From Proteobacteria bacterium DTSAM18 (GTDB lineage Bacteria; Myxococcota_A; UBA796; GCA-2862545): a DNA stretch of 64,000 bases. A program made the position numbers and the translations under genes. Position 1 is the first letter of the stretch. The number at the start of each line of letters is the position of its first letter. The notes beneath the pieces were generated by a model. It had not been told where the DNA came from and made no database searches. It saw only the letters and a program-made list of their open reading frames with translations. Location: positions 186,001 to 250,000 of the forward strand of contig JARACJ010000006.1 in assembly GCA_028767165.1 (NCBI GenBank). Reading direction: 5' to 3'. This document shows positions 32,800 through 40,441 of the stretch, one piece after another.

Positions 32800-33778
32800 G
32801 CTTGCCAAGACCCCTGCCATCGTCCTCGCCGCTCTATCCGGCGTCGCCCACGCGGACGACCTCACCGACGCCCGCTCCGTGGGCAGCGGCGAACTCACCG
32901 TAGCAAATCCGGACGCCAACCCGGCATTCTACGTGAACCCGGCCACCATGGCCCTGTCCCAGCAGTACAACCTGGCAGGCATGGTCTCCTTCGGACCCGG
33001 ATCGCCCACGAATCGCTACCGATGGGGACTGTCGGCCACCGACTCCCAGTCCAACGACTCCATCTCGCTGGGCATCGCCTACATCGGTACCATCGGCAAT
33101 CCGACCTTCCGCGACGGCGAGCTTCCGGGCTGGGAGCTCACCGGCACGGATCCCGAGAACCGGAAACTGACAAACGACATCCACCTCGGTGCCGCCACGT
33201 CCTTCCTGGATCGCCGGGTCTCGCTGGGTGTCACCGGCTACCTGAGCATCTTCAACAACGACTGGAACGGCAAGGGCACCACCGGCAACCTCACGTTCGG
33301 CCTGTCGGCCATGCCCATCCCCCAGCTGGCCCTCGGCGTGTCCGCCCGCGACGTGCTCCCCGTGGGCGAGCAGTTCGATCGGCCCGCCACCGTCACCTTC
33401 GGCCTGCACGCCATGCCCCTCGCCTCCGTCCGCCTCGGCGCACAGGCTGCCTGGGCCTGGGAGGGCCTGGACGGCGCGCGGGCCTGGAACGCCAACGCCG
33501 GCTTCGAGGCGAGCGTGGAGTCCCTGCGCCTGCGGGGCGGCTACTCCTGGGCCGGCTTCGAGGAGCAGCACCGGGTGCACCTGGGCATCGGCGCGGCCAA
33601 CGACGCCGGCGACGTCTCCTACGGTCTGTACATCCCGGTCACCGGCACCGACGACATCGGACGAAGCATGGTCCACACGCTGTCCGTCACGCTGTACACC
33701 GGCACGCTCGGTCGCCGTCAGGAAGACGACGCGATGATCATGCAGCAGCCCGGTGGGGGCACGCCCTTCGGGAACTGA
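32798..33778 (+). CDS. Predicted outer-membrane beta-barrel / PorV-like protein
   Basis: This is a 326-residue protein with signal peptide MLAKTPAIVLAALSGVAHA. The mature N-terminus (TVANPDANPAFYVNPATMAL) resembles the NPA motif of FadL/PorV-type barrels. The following sequence is a series of amphipathic strands with aromatic girdles (RYRWGLSATDSQ, ISLGIAYIG, VSLGVTGYLSIF, RLRGGYSWAGFEEQHRVHLGIGA, HTLSVTLYTG). It has a polar tail (QEDDAMIMQQPGGGTPFGN) beyond the last strand. Lipid transport or a secretion-scaffold role is a family-level guess. The start ATG (32798) overlaps the priA start in one CATG, so each gene's leader lies inside the other. Confidence 0.75.
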   Translation: MLAKTPAIVLAALSGVAHADDLTDARSVGSGELTVANPDANPAFYVNPATMALSQQYNLAGMVSFGPGSPTNRYRWGLSATDSQSNDSISLGIAYIGTIGNPTFRDGELPGWELTGTDPENRKLTNDIHLGAATSFLDRRVSLGVTGYLSIFNNDWNGKGTTGNLTFGLSAMPIPQLALGVSARDVLPVGEQFDRPATVTFGLHAMPLASVRLGAQAAWAWEGLDGARAWNANAGFEASVESLRLRGGYSWAGFEEQHRVHLGIGAANDAGDVSYGLYIPVTGTDDIGRSMVHTLSVTLYTGTLGRRQEDDAMIMQQPGGGTPFGN

Positions 33779-33791
33779 ACCCTGGAGAGGG

Positions 33792-34697
33792 TCAGTTCCG
33801 CAGCTCCACCTTCGCCACGCCGAGACGGAGCTGGCCCGTGCCGCGACGCCGCTCGACGATGGCGTCCGCGGGGTGCAGGCCCAGCTTTCCGAACTGCTGG
33901 CGCGCCCGGTAGATGTTCATGTTGAGGTGGGAGATCTTCACGCCGAGGTCGTCGGCGAGCTCCTGCACGCTCACCCAGCCCTGTTCCGGCAGCGAGACGC
34001 CATCCGCCCGGTGGGCGTGACGCACCTGGGCCAGCCGGTGCAGGAGGTGGTGGTGCACGCGGTGCTCGAGCTTCAGCTGGCCCGACGGCGAGTTCAGCTC
34101 GATGTGCACCTCTTCGCCGTTGCGGGCGACCTGGAAGCCCAGGGTGACCTGCTCGGGCCGCATCTGGGACCACACGTCGCGGGTCTCGAGCACGGGACGA
34201 GGAAGCGAGAGGGTCCACAGCTGGCCATCCACCTCGATGACCTCGCCGTCCATCACCGCCCGGATCTCCTGATCGGGGTACACCACGAACCAACCCGTCT
34301 CGGTGGAATAGATGAACACGGACGGATCATCGGCATCGGGCAGTCCGATGACGTCGTCTTCGCCCGACACCTGCCCCACGTCGCTGATGGCGTAGGCTTC
34401 CGGCGGACCGTCGTCGGCCAGCTCCCAGGTCTCCTCCTCTCGGCCGAAGGCGATGCGGGCGCCCGGCTCCAGGAGGATCCGCTCACCGGGCTCGATGCGC
34501 CGCCCGTCGAGGAAGGTGCCGTTGCGGCTCGCGAGGTCGCGCAGCTCCCAGCCCTGCCCCGTCCAGCGGATGGATGCATGGCTGCCGGATACCCAGCTCT
34601 CGGGCAGGCACAGGTGCGCGGAGTCCATGCGGCCCACGAGGTGACGGGATCCGAGCCAGTGCTCTCGGCGGGTCCGGGTGTGTAGAAGAACGCCCAT
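33792..34697 (-). CDS. FHA-domain regulator with C-terminal winged-helix-like domain
   Basis: This is a 301-residue cytoplasmic protein. The FHA domain covers residues about 10-90: AHLCLPESWVSGSHASI (phosphothreonine-binding Ser/His) and LRDLASRNGTFLDGRRI (Asn-Gly-Thr-Phe-Leu). A middle region of about 100 residues is acidic. The C-terminal region has the tandem LEHRVHHHLLHRLAQ and VSVQELADDLGVKISHLNMN, which read as a winged-helix DNA-binding unit with a trailing wing (GTGQLRLGVAKVEL). It is inferred to read Ser/Thr-kinase phosphorylation and act at DNA; this architecture is common in Myxococcota. ATG 34697 follows AGGAG. No kinase gene is adjacent. Confidence 0.85.
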   Translation of the reverse strand: MGVLLHTRTRREHWLGSRHLVGRMDSAHLCLPESWVSGSHASIRWTGQGWELRDLASRNGTFLDGRRIEPGERILLEPGARIAFGREEETWELADDGPPEAYAISDVGQVSGEDDVIGLPDADDPSVFIYSTETGWFVVYPDQEIRAVMDGEVIEVDGQLWTLSLPRPVLETRDVWSQMRPEQVTLGFQVARNGEEVHIELNSPSGQLKLEHRVHHHLLHRLAQVRHAHRADGVSLPEQGWVSVQELADDLGVKISHLNMNIYRARQQFGKLGLHPADAIVERRRGTGQLRLGVAKVELRN

Positions 34698-34817
34698 CTG
34701 TGAGTACTCCTGTCGACGCTCCCATCCTAGGTGAGCGGCCACGAGGACTCAAACCATCCACCGCCGGTATCAGCAAAGCCTGCATGCAGGCGCGCGTTCA
34801 GGGCACCCCACGAAGAA

Positions 34818-34840
34818 CGCCCGCCCCTCGGGGGCGGGCG
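34818..34840 (-). terminator. Intrinsic terminator of slyD-like gene
   Basis: A perfect 10-bp stem (34818-34827 with 34831-34840) has a 3-nt loop. On the minus strand it is followed by TTCTTCG. A second GC hairpin lies between it and the FKBP stop (about 34862-34885). Confidence 0.7.
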
Positions 34841-34889
34841 CGCACTGGCGAACACGGGGTGGCACCGCCCCGGAGGGCGGCGCTCCACA

Positions 34890-35384
34890 TCAGTGGTGGT
34901 GGCCGCCGTCGCCGTGGGCGTGGCCGTGTGCGATCTCCTCCTCGGAGGCATCGCGCACCGACTCGATGGTGACATCGAAGTGCAGACGCTTGCCCGCGAG
35001 GGGGTGGTTGCGGGTGACCGTGACCCGGGCGCCCTTCACGGACTCGATCCACAGGACGACCACTTCGCCGCTGGAGGTCTGGGCGCGGAAGGGCATGCCC
35101 GCCTGCAGCTCCATTCCCTTGGGGAAGTCGTTGCGGTGCACGCTCTCGGCGGCGTCCTCGATGAACTCGCCGTAGCCCTCTCCGGGCTCCACGACGACCT
35201 GGATCTGCTCACCGGCAGACTTGCCCTCGAGGGCGTTCTCGAGGCCAGGGACGATGTTTCCGTGACCGTGCAGGTAGGCCATGGGCGTGCCGGAGGACTG
35301 GTCGAGGACCGTGCCGTCGTCGTCGGACAGCTTGTAGTGGATCTGGACGACCTTGCCGCTGGTGGCCGTGGTGTTGTCGGTCAT
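34890..35384 (-). CDS. FKBP-type peptidyl-prolyl isomerase, SlyD-like
   Basis: This is a 164-residue cytoplasmic PPIase/chaperone. The FKBP strands flank the inserted IF domain (VQIHYKLSDDDGTVLDQS, GHGNIVPGLENALEG, EPGEGYGEF, then ESVHRNDFPKGMELQAGMPF). DVTIESVRDASEEEIAHGHA is the usual SlyD ending. The C-terminus is His-rich (HGHAHGDGGHHH), a metal-binding tail that in SlyD binds Ni2+. It may assist protein folding and nickel delivery. ATG 35384 follows AAGGAG. The next minus-strand gene upstream ends 11 nt away, so read-through co-transcription is possible. Confidence 0.92.
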   Translation of the reverse strand: MTDNTTATSGKVVQIHYKLSDDDGTVLDQSSGTPMAYLHGHGNIVPGLENALEGKSAGEQIQVVVEPGEGYGEFIEDAAESVHRNDFPKGMELQAGMPFRAQTSSGEVVVLWIESVKGARVTVTRNHPLAGKRLHFDVTIESVRDASEEEIAHGHAHGDGGHHH

Positions 35385-35394
35385 GGGAACTCCT

Positions 35395-36633
35395 TCAGTA
35401 GACGCGGTTCGTGATGCGCCGACGCAACAGGGGTAGCACGAGCAGCACCAGGGTGCCGAACCCGCCGGGCCCGGGCGCCGTGCGACACCCCGCTCCGTGG
35501 AGCTCGCGGGCGGTGGTGCCATCGGGACAGACGGCGGGCCGATCGGGGTCGAACCCCGCAGCCCGCAGATCCGCGGCCATCCGCTCCGCGCAGGTGGGAA
35601 GCTCCCGACCACACACGAGACCATCCGCCTCGATCTGCTGGAACGCGAACACCGCATCGCCCGCCAGGGAGCCATCCCCCGCCACCGACAACCGCTCCAG
35701 CCCGCTGGGCGTGCACCCGAACGCGTGCTGGCCGACACCCATCAGGCACCTGTGGGCGGCGAGGTGGCCCGTGTCCTGCCAGGCGTTGCCGCCGACGCTG
35801 TAGGACATCAGGGCGCCGTCCTGGATGGAGTACCAGCGGTTGTCGACCCAGACGGGCCCGACGAAGGTGGAGGGGCGCCCGTCGAGCTCCTTGACCACGA
35901 CCGCGTTGACGCCGCCCGAGACCCGCTGCTCCCGGCCGACCCAGCTCCAGGTGGTGCGACCGCGCTCGACGCGGAGGAACACATCGCCCTGGGCGAACCC
36001 CACCGGCCGGACGGAGTCGACACCGCCATCCACCGACGGCAGGTCCGTGACCCACTCCGGCTGCAGGCCCCCCGCCAGCCCGAGGCGGAGCAGGCTCGGC
36101 TCGGGCAGCGCGCCCGCCAGCCACAGATCGTCGCCCCCAGGCCACATGCCCTGGGGGATGCGGTCGTCGAAGTGCAGCACGGAGGCGGTTCGCCCATCGA
36201 TGTGACGCAGGAGATCCGCGCTGCCCTGCCCGTCGTCGGCCAGGATCCACAAGGCATCCCGGAACCGCAGGATCTGTCGGACGGTGCCCTGGACCGGCAG
36301 GGGCTGCATGTCGCAGAAGCCGTTGGCGCCCTCGTACACGGACCCGTCGACGCCCAGGGCCCAGAACGTGGTGCCGTCCGTGCTGCGCTGCAGGTCGGCC
36401 ACCGCCACCTCCAGCAGCTCCGGCAGGCACAACGAACCGTACTGCCCCTGCGCCCGCTGCTCCACCGCGCCGAGGGAGGTCCACAGCAGGCCGGGCGTGG
36501 CGTGGCTGAGGCTGGTGTCGCAGTGACCGATGCCCTCGAGGTCGAGCACGCCGGCCACCGTGGCCTGCCCCCAGGCCGGCGCCGCAGCCCCGAAGCCCGC
36601 CCACGCGAGCCCCACCATCAGCTTGCGAAACAT
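35395..36633 (-). CDS. Secreted protein with MYXO-CTERM-like tail
   Basis: This is a 412-residue exported protein with signal peptide MFRKLMVGLAWAGFGAAAPAWG. The body has repeated short beta-type segments with Trp/Asp turns (GTTFWALGVDGSVYEG, FRDALWILADDGQGS, GDDLWLAGALPEPSLL), which suggests a propeller-like repeat, though I do not recognise the family. The C-terminus is Cys (GAGC), a Pro/Gly spacer, a hydrophobic stretch (FGTLVLLVLPLL) and RRR, i.e. the MYXO-CTERM type sorting layout. It is probably displayed on the cell surface. ATG 36633 follows AAGGGGAAAG. It lies upstream of, and in the same direction as, the slyD-like gene. Confidence 0.75.
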   Translation of the reverse strand: MFRKLMVGLAWAGFGAAAPAWGQATVAGVLDLEGIGHCDTSLSHATPGLLWTSLGAVEQRAQGQYGSLCLPELLEVAVADLQRSTDGTTFWALGVDGSVYEGANGFCDMQPLPVQGTVRQILRFRDALWILADDGQGSADLLRHIDGRTASVLHFDDRIPQGMWPGGDDLWLAGALPEPSLLRLGLAGGLQPEWVTDLPSVDGGVDSVRPVGFAQGDVFLRVERGRTTWSWVGREQRVSGGVNAVVVKELDGRPSTFVGPVWVDNRWYSIQDGALMSYSVGGNAWQDTGHLAAHRCLMGVGQHAFGCTPSGLERLSVAGDGSLAGDAVFAFQQIEADGLVCGRELPTCAERMAADLRAAGFDPDRPAVCPDGTTARELHGAGCRTAPGPGGFGTLVLLVLPLLRRRITNRVY

Positions 36634-36736
36634 GGCTTTCCCCTTTCAGTACCGCCTTGCCACCCGTCATACCACCGACGGCCTTGACGCACGGGGGCTT
36701 TCTTGGCGGAATGGGCGCTCCCACAAGGAGGGTTCC

Positions 36737-37207
36737 TTGGCTGGTTCCACGTCCATGTCCGTCCGGTTGCTCGGTCTGCTGCTGCTCAGCGGCTGCACCG
36801 CCACCGTCACCACGACCAAGCTCGTCCAGGCCGAGCAGGCGCTTCGCGAGGCACGCGAGGTCGGCGCCGACGTGCACGCCACCTTCGAGTACACCGTCGC
36901 CGCGCGCAGCTACGAGCAAGCCCTCGAGCTGAGCAGCCACTCCCAGTGGAAGGCCGCCCACGAGCTCGCCGAGACCGCCCTCTCCGAGGCCAGTCGCGCT
37001 ACCGAGAAGGCCACCCACGGCGACGCCCGCTCCCTCGAGGTCGAGGACGCCGGCGAGGACATCGCCGAGACCGAGCAGTCCACGGCCGAGATCATCGAGT
37101 CCGAGCAGAGCGCCCCCGAGCCGGAGCCCCCCCGCGAATACGACGGTGAGGACTTCGGTGAGGAGGAGGAAGCCGCCGAAGACGACGTCTGGGAGGAGGA
37201 GCAATGA
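36737..37207 (+). CDS. DUF4398-like lipoprotein
   Basis: This is a 156-residue lipoprotein. The start chosen is TTG 36737: AAGGAGGG ends 5 nt upstream and the frame gives signal peptide MAGSTSMSVRLLGLLLLSGC with a lipobox Cys. ATG 36755 is the alternative, with no Shine-Dalgarno of its own. The mature part starts with an alpha-helical DUF4398-type segment (LVQAEQALREAREVGADVHA, then YEQALELSSHSQW). It ends in a very acidic tail (EEEEAAEDDVWEEEQ). DUF4398 proteins often sit beside OmpA-like proteins, as here. The stop overlaps the next start in ATGA, so translation is coupled. Confidence 0.82.
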   Translation: MAGSTSMSVRLLGLLLLSGCTATVTTTKLVQAEQALREAREVGADVHATFEYTVAARSYEQALELSSHSQWKAAHELAETALSEASRATEKATHGDARSLEVEDAGEDIAETEQSTAEIIESEQSAPEPEPPREYDGEDFGEEEEAAEDDVWEEEQ

Positions 37208-38388
37208 TGCGCTCCGTCCTCTGGCTCACCCTCATGGCCACCATGGGCTCCGGCTGCATCGCCTTGAAGGAGAAGCGCGGCGAGCTCGACCGCACCCTCG
37301 AGCACCTCACCCGGGTGCAGAACATGTTCGGTGCCCAGTGCGCGCCGGAGGCCTATGCCAACGCCCGCTCCGCTGCCCAGCTGGCCGAGCAGGCCTTCGA
37401 GCTCGGCCTGGCCACCACGGCGTCGGACGCCGCCGACGAGGCCGCCCACTGGACCCGCGTCGCAGCCGAGCAGATCGCCGACTGCAGCGCCTCCGACCGC
37501 GACCGCGACCGCATCCCCGATGCCGTCGATCAGTGCCCCGACGAGCCCGAGGACAAGGACGGCGACCGCGACGAGGACGGCTGCCGTGATCTCGATCCCG
37601 CCGGTGACGAAGACCACGACGGCATCCGCAACATCGACGACCACTGCGTCGACGAGCCCGAGGACCGCGACGGCCACAACGACGACGACGGCTGCCCCGA
37701 GAGCAGCGAGGACTCCGACGGCGACGGCCTCGTCGACGCCGCCGACCAGTGTCCCGACCAGCCCGAGGATCGCGACAACTTCCGCGATGGCGACGGCTGC
37801 CCCGACGAGGACAACGACGGCGACGGCATCCTCGACGTCGAGGACAACTGTCCCGGCGCCGCGGAGGATCCGGACTCCTGGGAAGACGAAGACGGCTGTC
37901 CGGAGCCCGACAACGACCTCGACGGCATCGGCGACTTCGACGACGACTGCCCGGACGAGTACGGCACGTTCAACAACCACGGTTGCCCCGGCAACGCGCC
38001 CGGCGCGATGGCCGCCTCCGGCGGTGGCTCCACCGGCTGGCAGAACAAGCAGATCACCCTGAAGAACACGGTCACCCTCGGCACGGCCCAGGGCACGCTG
38101 TCCAGCCGCTCCAAGACCGCTCTCGGCGAGCTCGTCAACCTGATGAACACCACCCCGAACCTGCGGGTGCTCATCCAGGCCCACACCGACACCAGCGTCG
38201 GCGGCGAAGACGCCCAGATGGCCCTCACCCAGGCCCAGGCCGAAGAGGTCAAGGCATGGCTCGTGGGTCAGGGCATCGACCCCAGCCGCCTGACCACGCA
38301 GGCCGCGGGCGCGTCCAAGCCGGTGGACACCAACCGCACGGCAGCGGGTCGGGCGAACAACCGGCGGGTCGAGTTCTATCGCCTCTGA
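37204..38388 (+). CDS. OmpA-family lipoprotein with TSP3 repeats
   Basis: This is a 394-residue outer-membrane lipoprotein (lipobox MGSGC). Residues 20-95 are helical (LDRTLEHLTRVQNMFG, YANARSAAQLAEQAFELGLA), similar in character to DUF4398. Residues about 98-255 hold five or six TSP3 repeats (DRDRIPDAVDQCPDEPED and similar). The C-terminal OmpA domain has VLIQAHTDTSVGGEDAQMAL, GIDPSRLTTQAAGASKPV and ANNRRVEFYRL, with the Asp and Arg that bind diaminopimelate. It links outer membrane and peptidoglycan. It is translationally coupled to the preceding lipoprotein; the pair probably forms one complex. Confidence 0.92.
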   Translation: MMRSVLWLTLMATMGSGCIALKEKRGELDRTLEHLTRVQNMFGAQCAPEAYANARSAAQLAEQAFELGLATTASDAADEAAHWTRVAAEQIADCSASDRDRDRIPDAVDQCPDEPEDKDGDRDEDGCRDLDPAGDEDHDGIRNIDDHCVDEPEDRDGHNDDDGCPESSEDSDGDGLVDAADQCPDQPEDRDNFRDGDGCPDEDNDGDGILDVEDNCPGAAEDPDSWEDEDGCPEPDNDLDGIGDFDDDCPDEYGTFNNHGCPGNAPGAMAASGGGSTGWQNKQITLKNTVTLGTAQGTLSSRSKTALGELVNLMNTTPNLRVLIQAHTDTSVGGEDAQMALTQAQAEEVKAWLVGQGIDPSRLTTQAAGASKPVDTNRTAAGRANNRRVEFYRL

Positions 38389-38431
38389 GCGTGGACGGCG
38401 TGCCGCGCTCCAGCCCCGGTCCCGGCCGACG

Positions 38432-39025
38432 TCACCGCCCCCGGAACCGATCCACCCGGTCTTCCGTGCCCTGCACCAGCCGCTTCACGTTCCCCCGGTG
38501 CCGCCACGCCACGAGCAGCGCAATCACCAGGAGCCAGGGGAGCTTGTCGGGCTCGGTGAGCGCCGCGCCGATCACCATCGTCAGGGTGCCCATCAAGGAC
38601 GCCAGCGACGAGCGCTTGAACAGCGCCAGGAACAGCGACCACACGCCCATGGCCACCAGTCCGAGCCAGGGGGACCACACCAGGACCCCACCGGCGCCGG
38701 TGGCCACGCCCTTGCCGCCGCGAAAGCCGAGCCACGGCGTGTAGCAGTGAGCCCAGACGGCCAGGGAGAGGGAGACCCCGATGGTGTCGGTGTCGGCCCC
38801 CAGGGCGAGCCCCAGGGCCACCGGCAGCGCCCCCTTGGAGGCGTCGAGCAGGAACACGGGCAGGGCCAGCCGCCAGCCGTACACCCGGGCCACGTTGGTG
38901 GCCCCGATGCTCCCGCTGCCGGCCGTCCGCAGGTCGACGGTTCCCCCCGACGCCCGCGCGAGCCAGGGCCCCCAGGGCAGGCTGCCCCACAGGACCGCCA
39001 CCACCGGGAGCCACCAGGGTTCCAT
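38432..39025 (-). CDS. plsY: Glycerol-3-phosphate acyltransferase PlsY
   Basis: This is a 197-residue inner-membrane enzyme that transfers acyl from acyl-phosphate to glycerol-3-phosphate, the first step of phospholipid synthesis. The three conserved loops are visible: GSLPWGPWLAR, TAGSGSIGATNVARVYGW and GFRGGKGVATGAG (phosphate-binding, acyl-phosphate site), plus the late AWRHRGNVKRLVQGTE. There are five or more hydrophobic helices. It starts 3 nt after the stop of the RND-TolC frame, so it is the last gene of the efflux operon. This is an odd partner and may mean plsY has another promoter. Confidence 0.94.
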   Translation of the reverse strand: MEPWWLPVVAVLWGSLPWGPWLARASGGTVDLRTAGSGSIGATNVARVYGWRLALPVFLLDASKGALPVALGLALGADTDTIGVSLSLAVWAHCYTPWLGFRGGKGVATGAGGVLVWSPWLGLVAMGVWSLFLALFKRSSLASLMGTLTMVIGAALTEPDKLPWLLVIALLVAWRHRGNVKRLVQGTEDRVDRFRGR

Positions 39026-39028
39026 GGT

Positions 39029-40441
39029 CTACAGCGCGCCGATGGCGGCGAGGACCTGGATGGCCGCCTGGTCGCGCTGGGCCTTCTCGCTGAGGTAGGA
39101 GATCCGCACGTTGTCGCGGGACAGCGCCGCCGTCTCGACATCCAGGTAGGTGGCGGAACCAGCCTTGTAGGACAGCTCGGTGAGGCGGTAGTTCTCGTCG
39201 GCCAGCGCCAGCTCGCTCTCCACGGAGGTGAGGGCCAGCTCCGCGCGCTCGAGGTCGGCCCAGGCCGTGCGGACGTCCTGCTCCACCTGGCGGAAGGTGA
39301 GCTCCTCGATGTTCTCCTGGGCGCGCACCTTGGAGGCCATCTCGCGGGTCTTGCCGATGCGGGCGCCACCGTTGAAGATCTGCCAGTTGAACTGGAAGCC
39401 CGTCTGCCACTGGAAGTTCTGGGGCACGAAGCCGGGGATCTGCTGGTAGATCTCGGTGAAGTAGAAGTCGACCGAGGGCATCCAGGTGAGGTCACGGGCC
39501 GTGCGCTCGAGCTTCACGGCCTTGCGACGGTGCTCCTCGGCGGAGATGTCGGGCCGCGCATCGAACGCGATGGCCAGGGAGTCCTCGAGGGTCTCGGGCA
39601 CCATCACCCGATCCCCCACCTCGAGGGGTGTGTCGCCAGGCAGGCCCGTGAGCACCCGGAAGCGCTCCTCGGCATCCACGAGGTTGCGCTGGGCCCCCTC
39701 GAGATCGCGGCGCGCGCGGGCGAGCTGCAGCTCCGCCTGCAGCACGACGCGCTGCTCCTCCAGGCCGGCCGCGGTGCGCGCCTTCGCCAGACGGAGTGAC
39801 TCCTCGGCCGTCTCGATGGACCGCTCGTACACACCCACCGCCTCCCGGACGGCGTCGAGGGTGTAGAACGAGGCCGCCACCTGCACGCGGATCAGCTGTC
39901 GCGACCGGGACAGGTCGTCGACCGACGCGTCGTACATCTGCTTGGCGGAGAGCCACGCCGGCAGGGCGCCACCGGAGAAGATCGGCTGGGTGATGTTGAG
40001 GTTGCCCGTCCAGGCGGACTTCGCCTGGATAACGATGGGACCGGTCTCCTCGGTGGGCCCACCGGCGCCACCCGCGAGTCCCTGGAGGGCCGGCACGAAG
40101 GCATCCTGCAGGAAGGACACCGTGAAGGGTGAGTCCGGGTGGGTGGCCAGCGGCGCGAACACGGCAGGATCGATCTCACCGGGCACGGCGTCGAAGATGA
40201 CCTCGTTCTGGTTGATGGCGTACTGCGCACCCATGTTGACCTGGGGCAGCAGGGCCGACAGCGCCTGCCACTGGATGGCCTTGTACTGCTTGGTGTTCTC
40301 GATCGCGAGCTGCAGATCGATGTTCTCCTCTTCGGCGGCCTGGTAGACCTCCTCGAGGGTGGCCGCCTGGGCGGGCAGGGCCACCATGCCACCTGCGAGG
40401 ATCGCGAGCATCGCAGCTGCCATCGCAGATCCCTTGCCCAT
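39029..40441 (-). CDS. TolC-like outer-membrane efflux protein (internal start of the fused frame)
   Basis: Translation from internal ATG 40441 gives 470 residues with a signal peptide (MGKGSAMAAAMLAILAGGMV, cut after PAQA) and two outer-membrane-efflux (OEP) halves: TLEEVYQAAEEENIDLQLAI, SWLGNLNITQPIF-type strands (here WTGNLNITQPIFSGG), coiled coils around ELQLARARRDLEGAQRNLVD, and WQTGFQFNWQIFNGG in the second half. Strong Shine-Dalgarno GGAGGAGGGGG sits 4 nt upstream of the ATG (on the coding strand). TolC trimers form the exit duct of RND pumps. This entry marks the probable independent product of the same frame as the pump. Confidence 0.75.
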   Translation of the reverse strand: MGKGSAMAAAMLAILAGGMVALPAQAATLEEVYQAAEEENIDLQLAIENTKQYKAIQWQALSALLPQVNMGAQYAINQNEVIFDAVPGEIDPAVFAPLATHPDSPFTVSFLQDAFVPALQGLAGGAGGPTEETGPIVIQAKSAWTGNLNITQPIFSGGALPAWLSAKQMYDASVDDLSRSRQLIRVQVAASFYTLDAVREAVGVYERSIETAEESLRLAKARTAAGLEEQRVVLQAELQLARARRDLEGAQRNLVDAEERFRVLTGLPGDTPLEVGDRVMVPETLEDSLAIAFDARPDISAEEHRRKAVKLERTARDLTWMPSVDFYFTEIYQQIPGFVPQNFQWQTGFQFNWQIFNGGARIGKTREMASKVRAQENIEELTFRQVEQDVRTAWADLERAELALTSVESELALADENYRLTELSYKAGSATYLDVETAALSRDNVRISYLSEKAQRDQAAIQVLAAIGAL

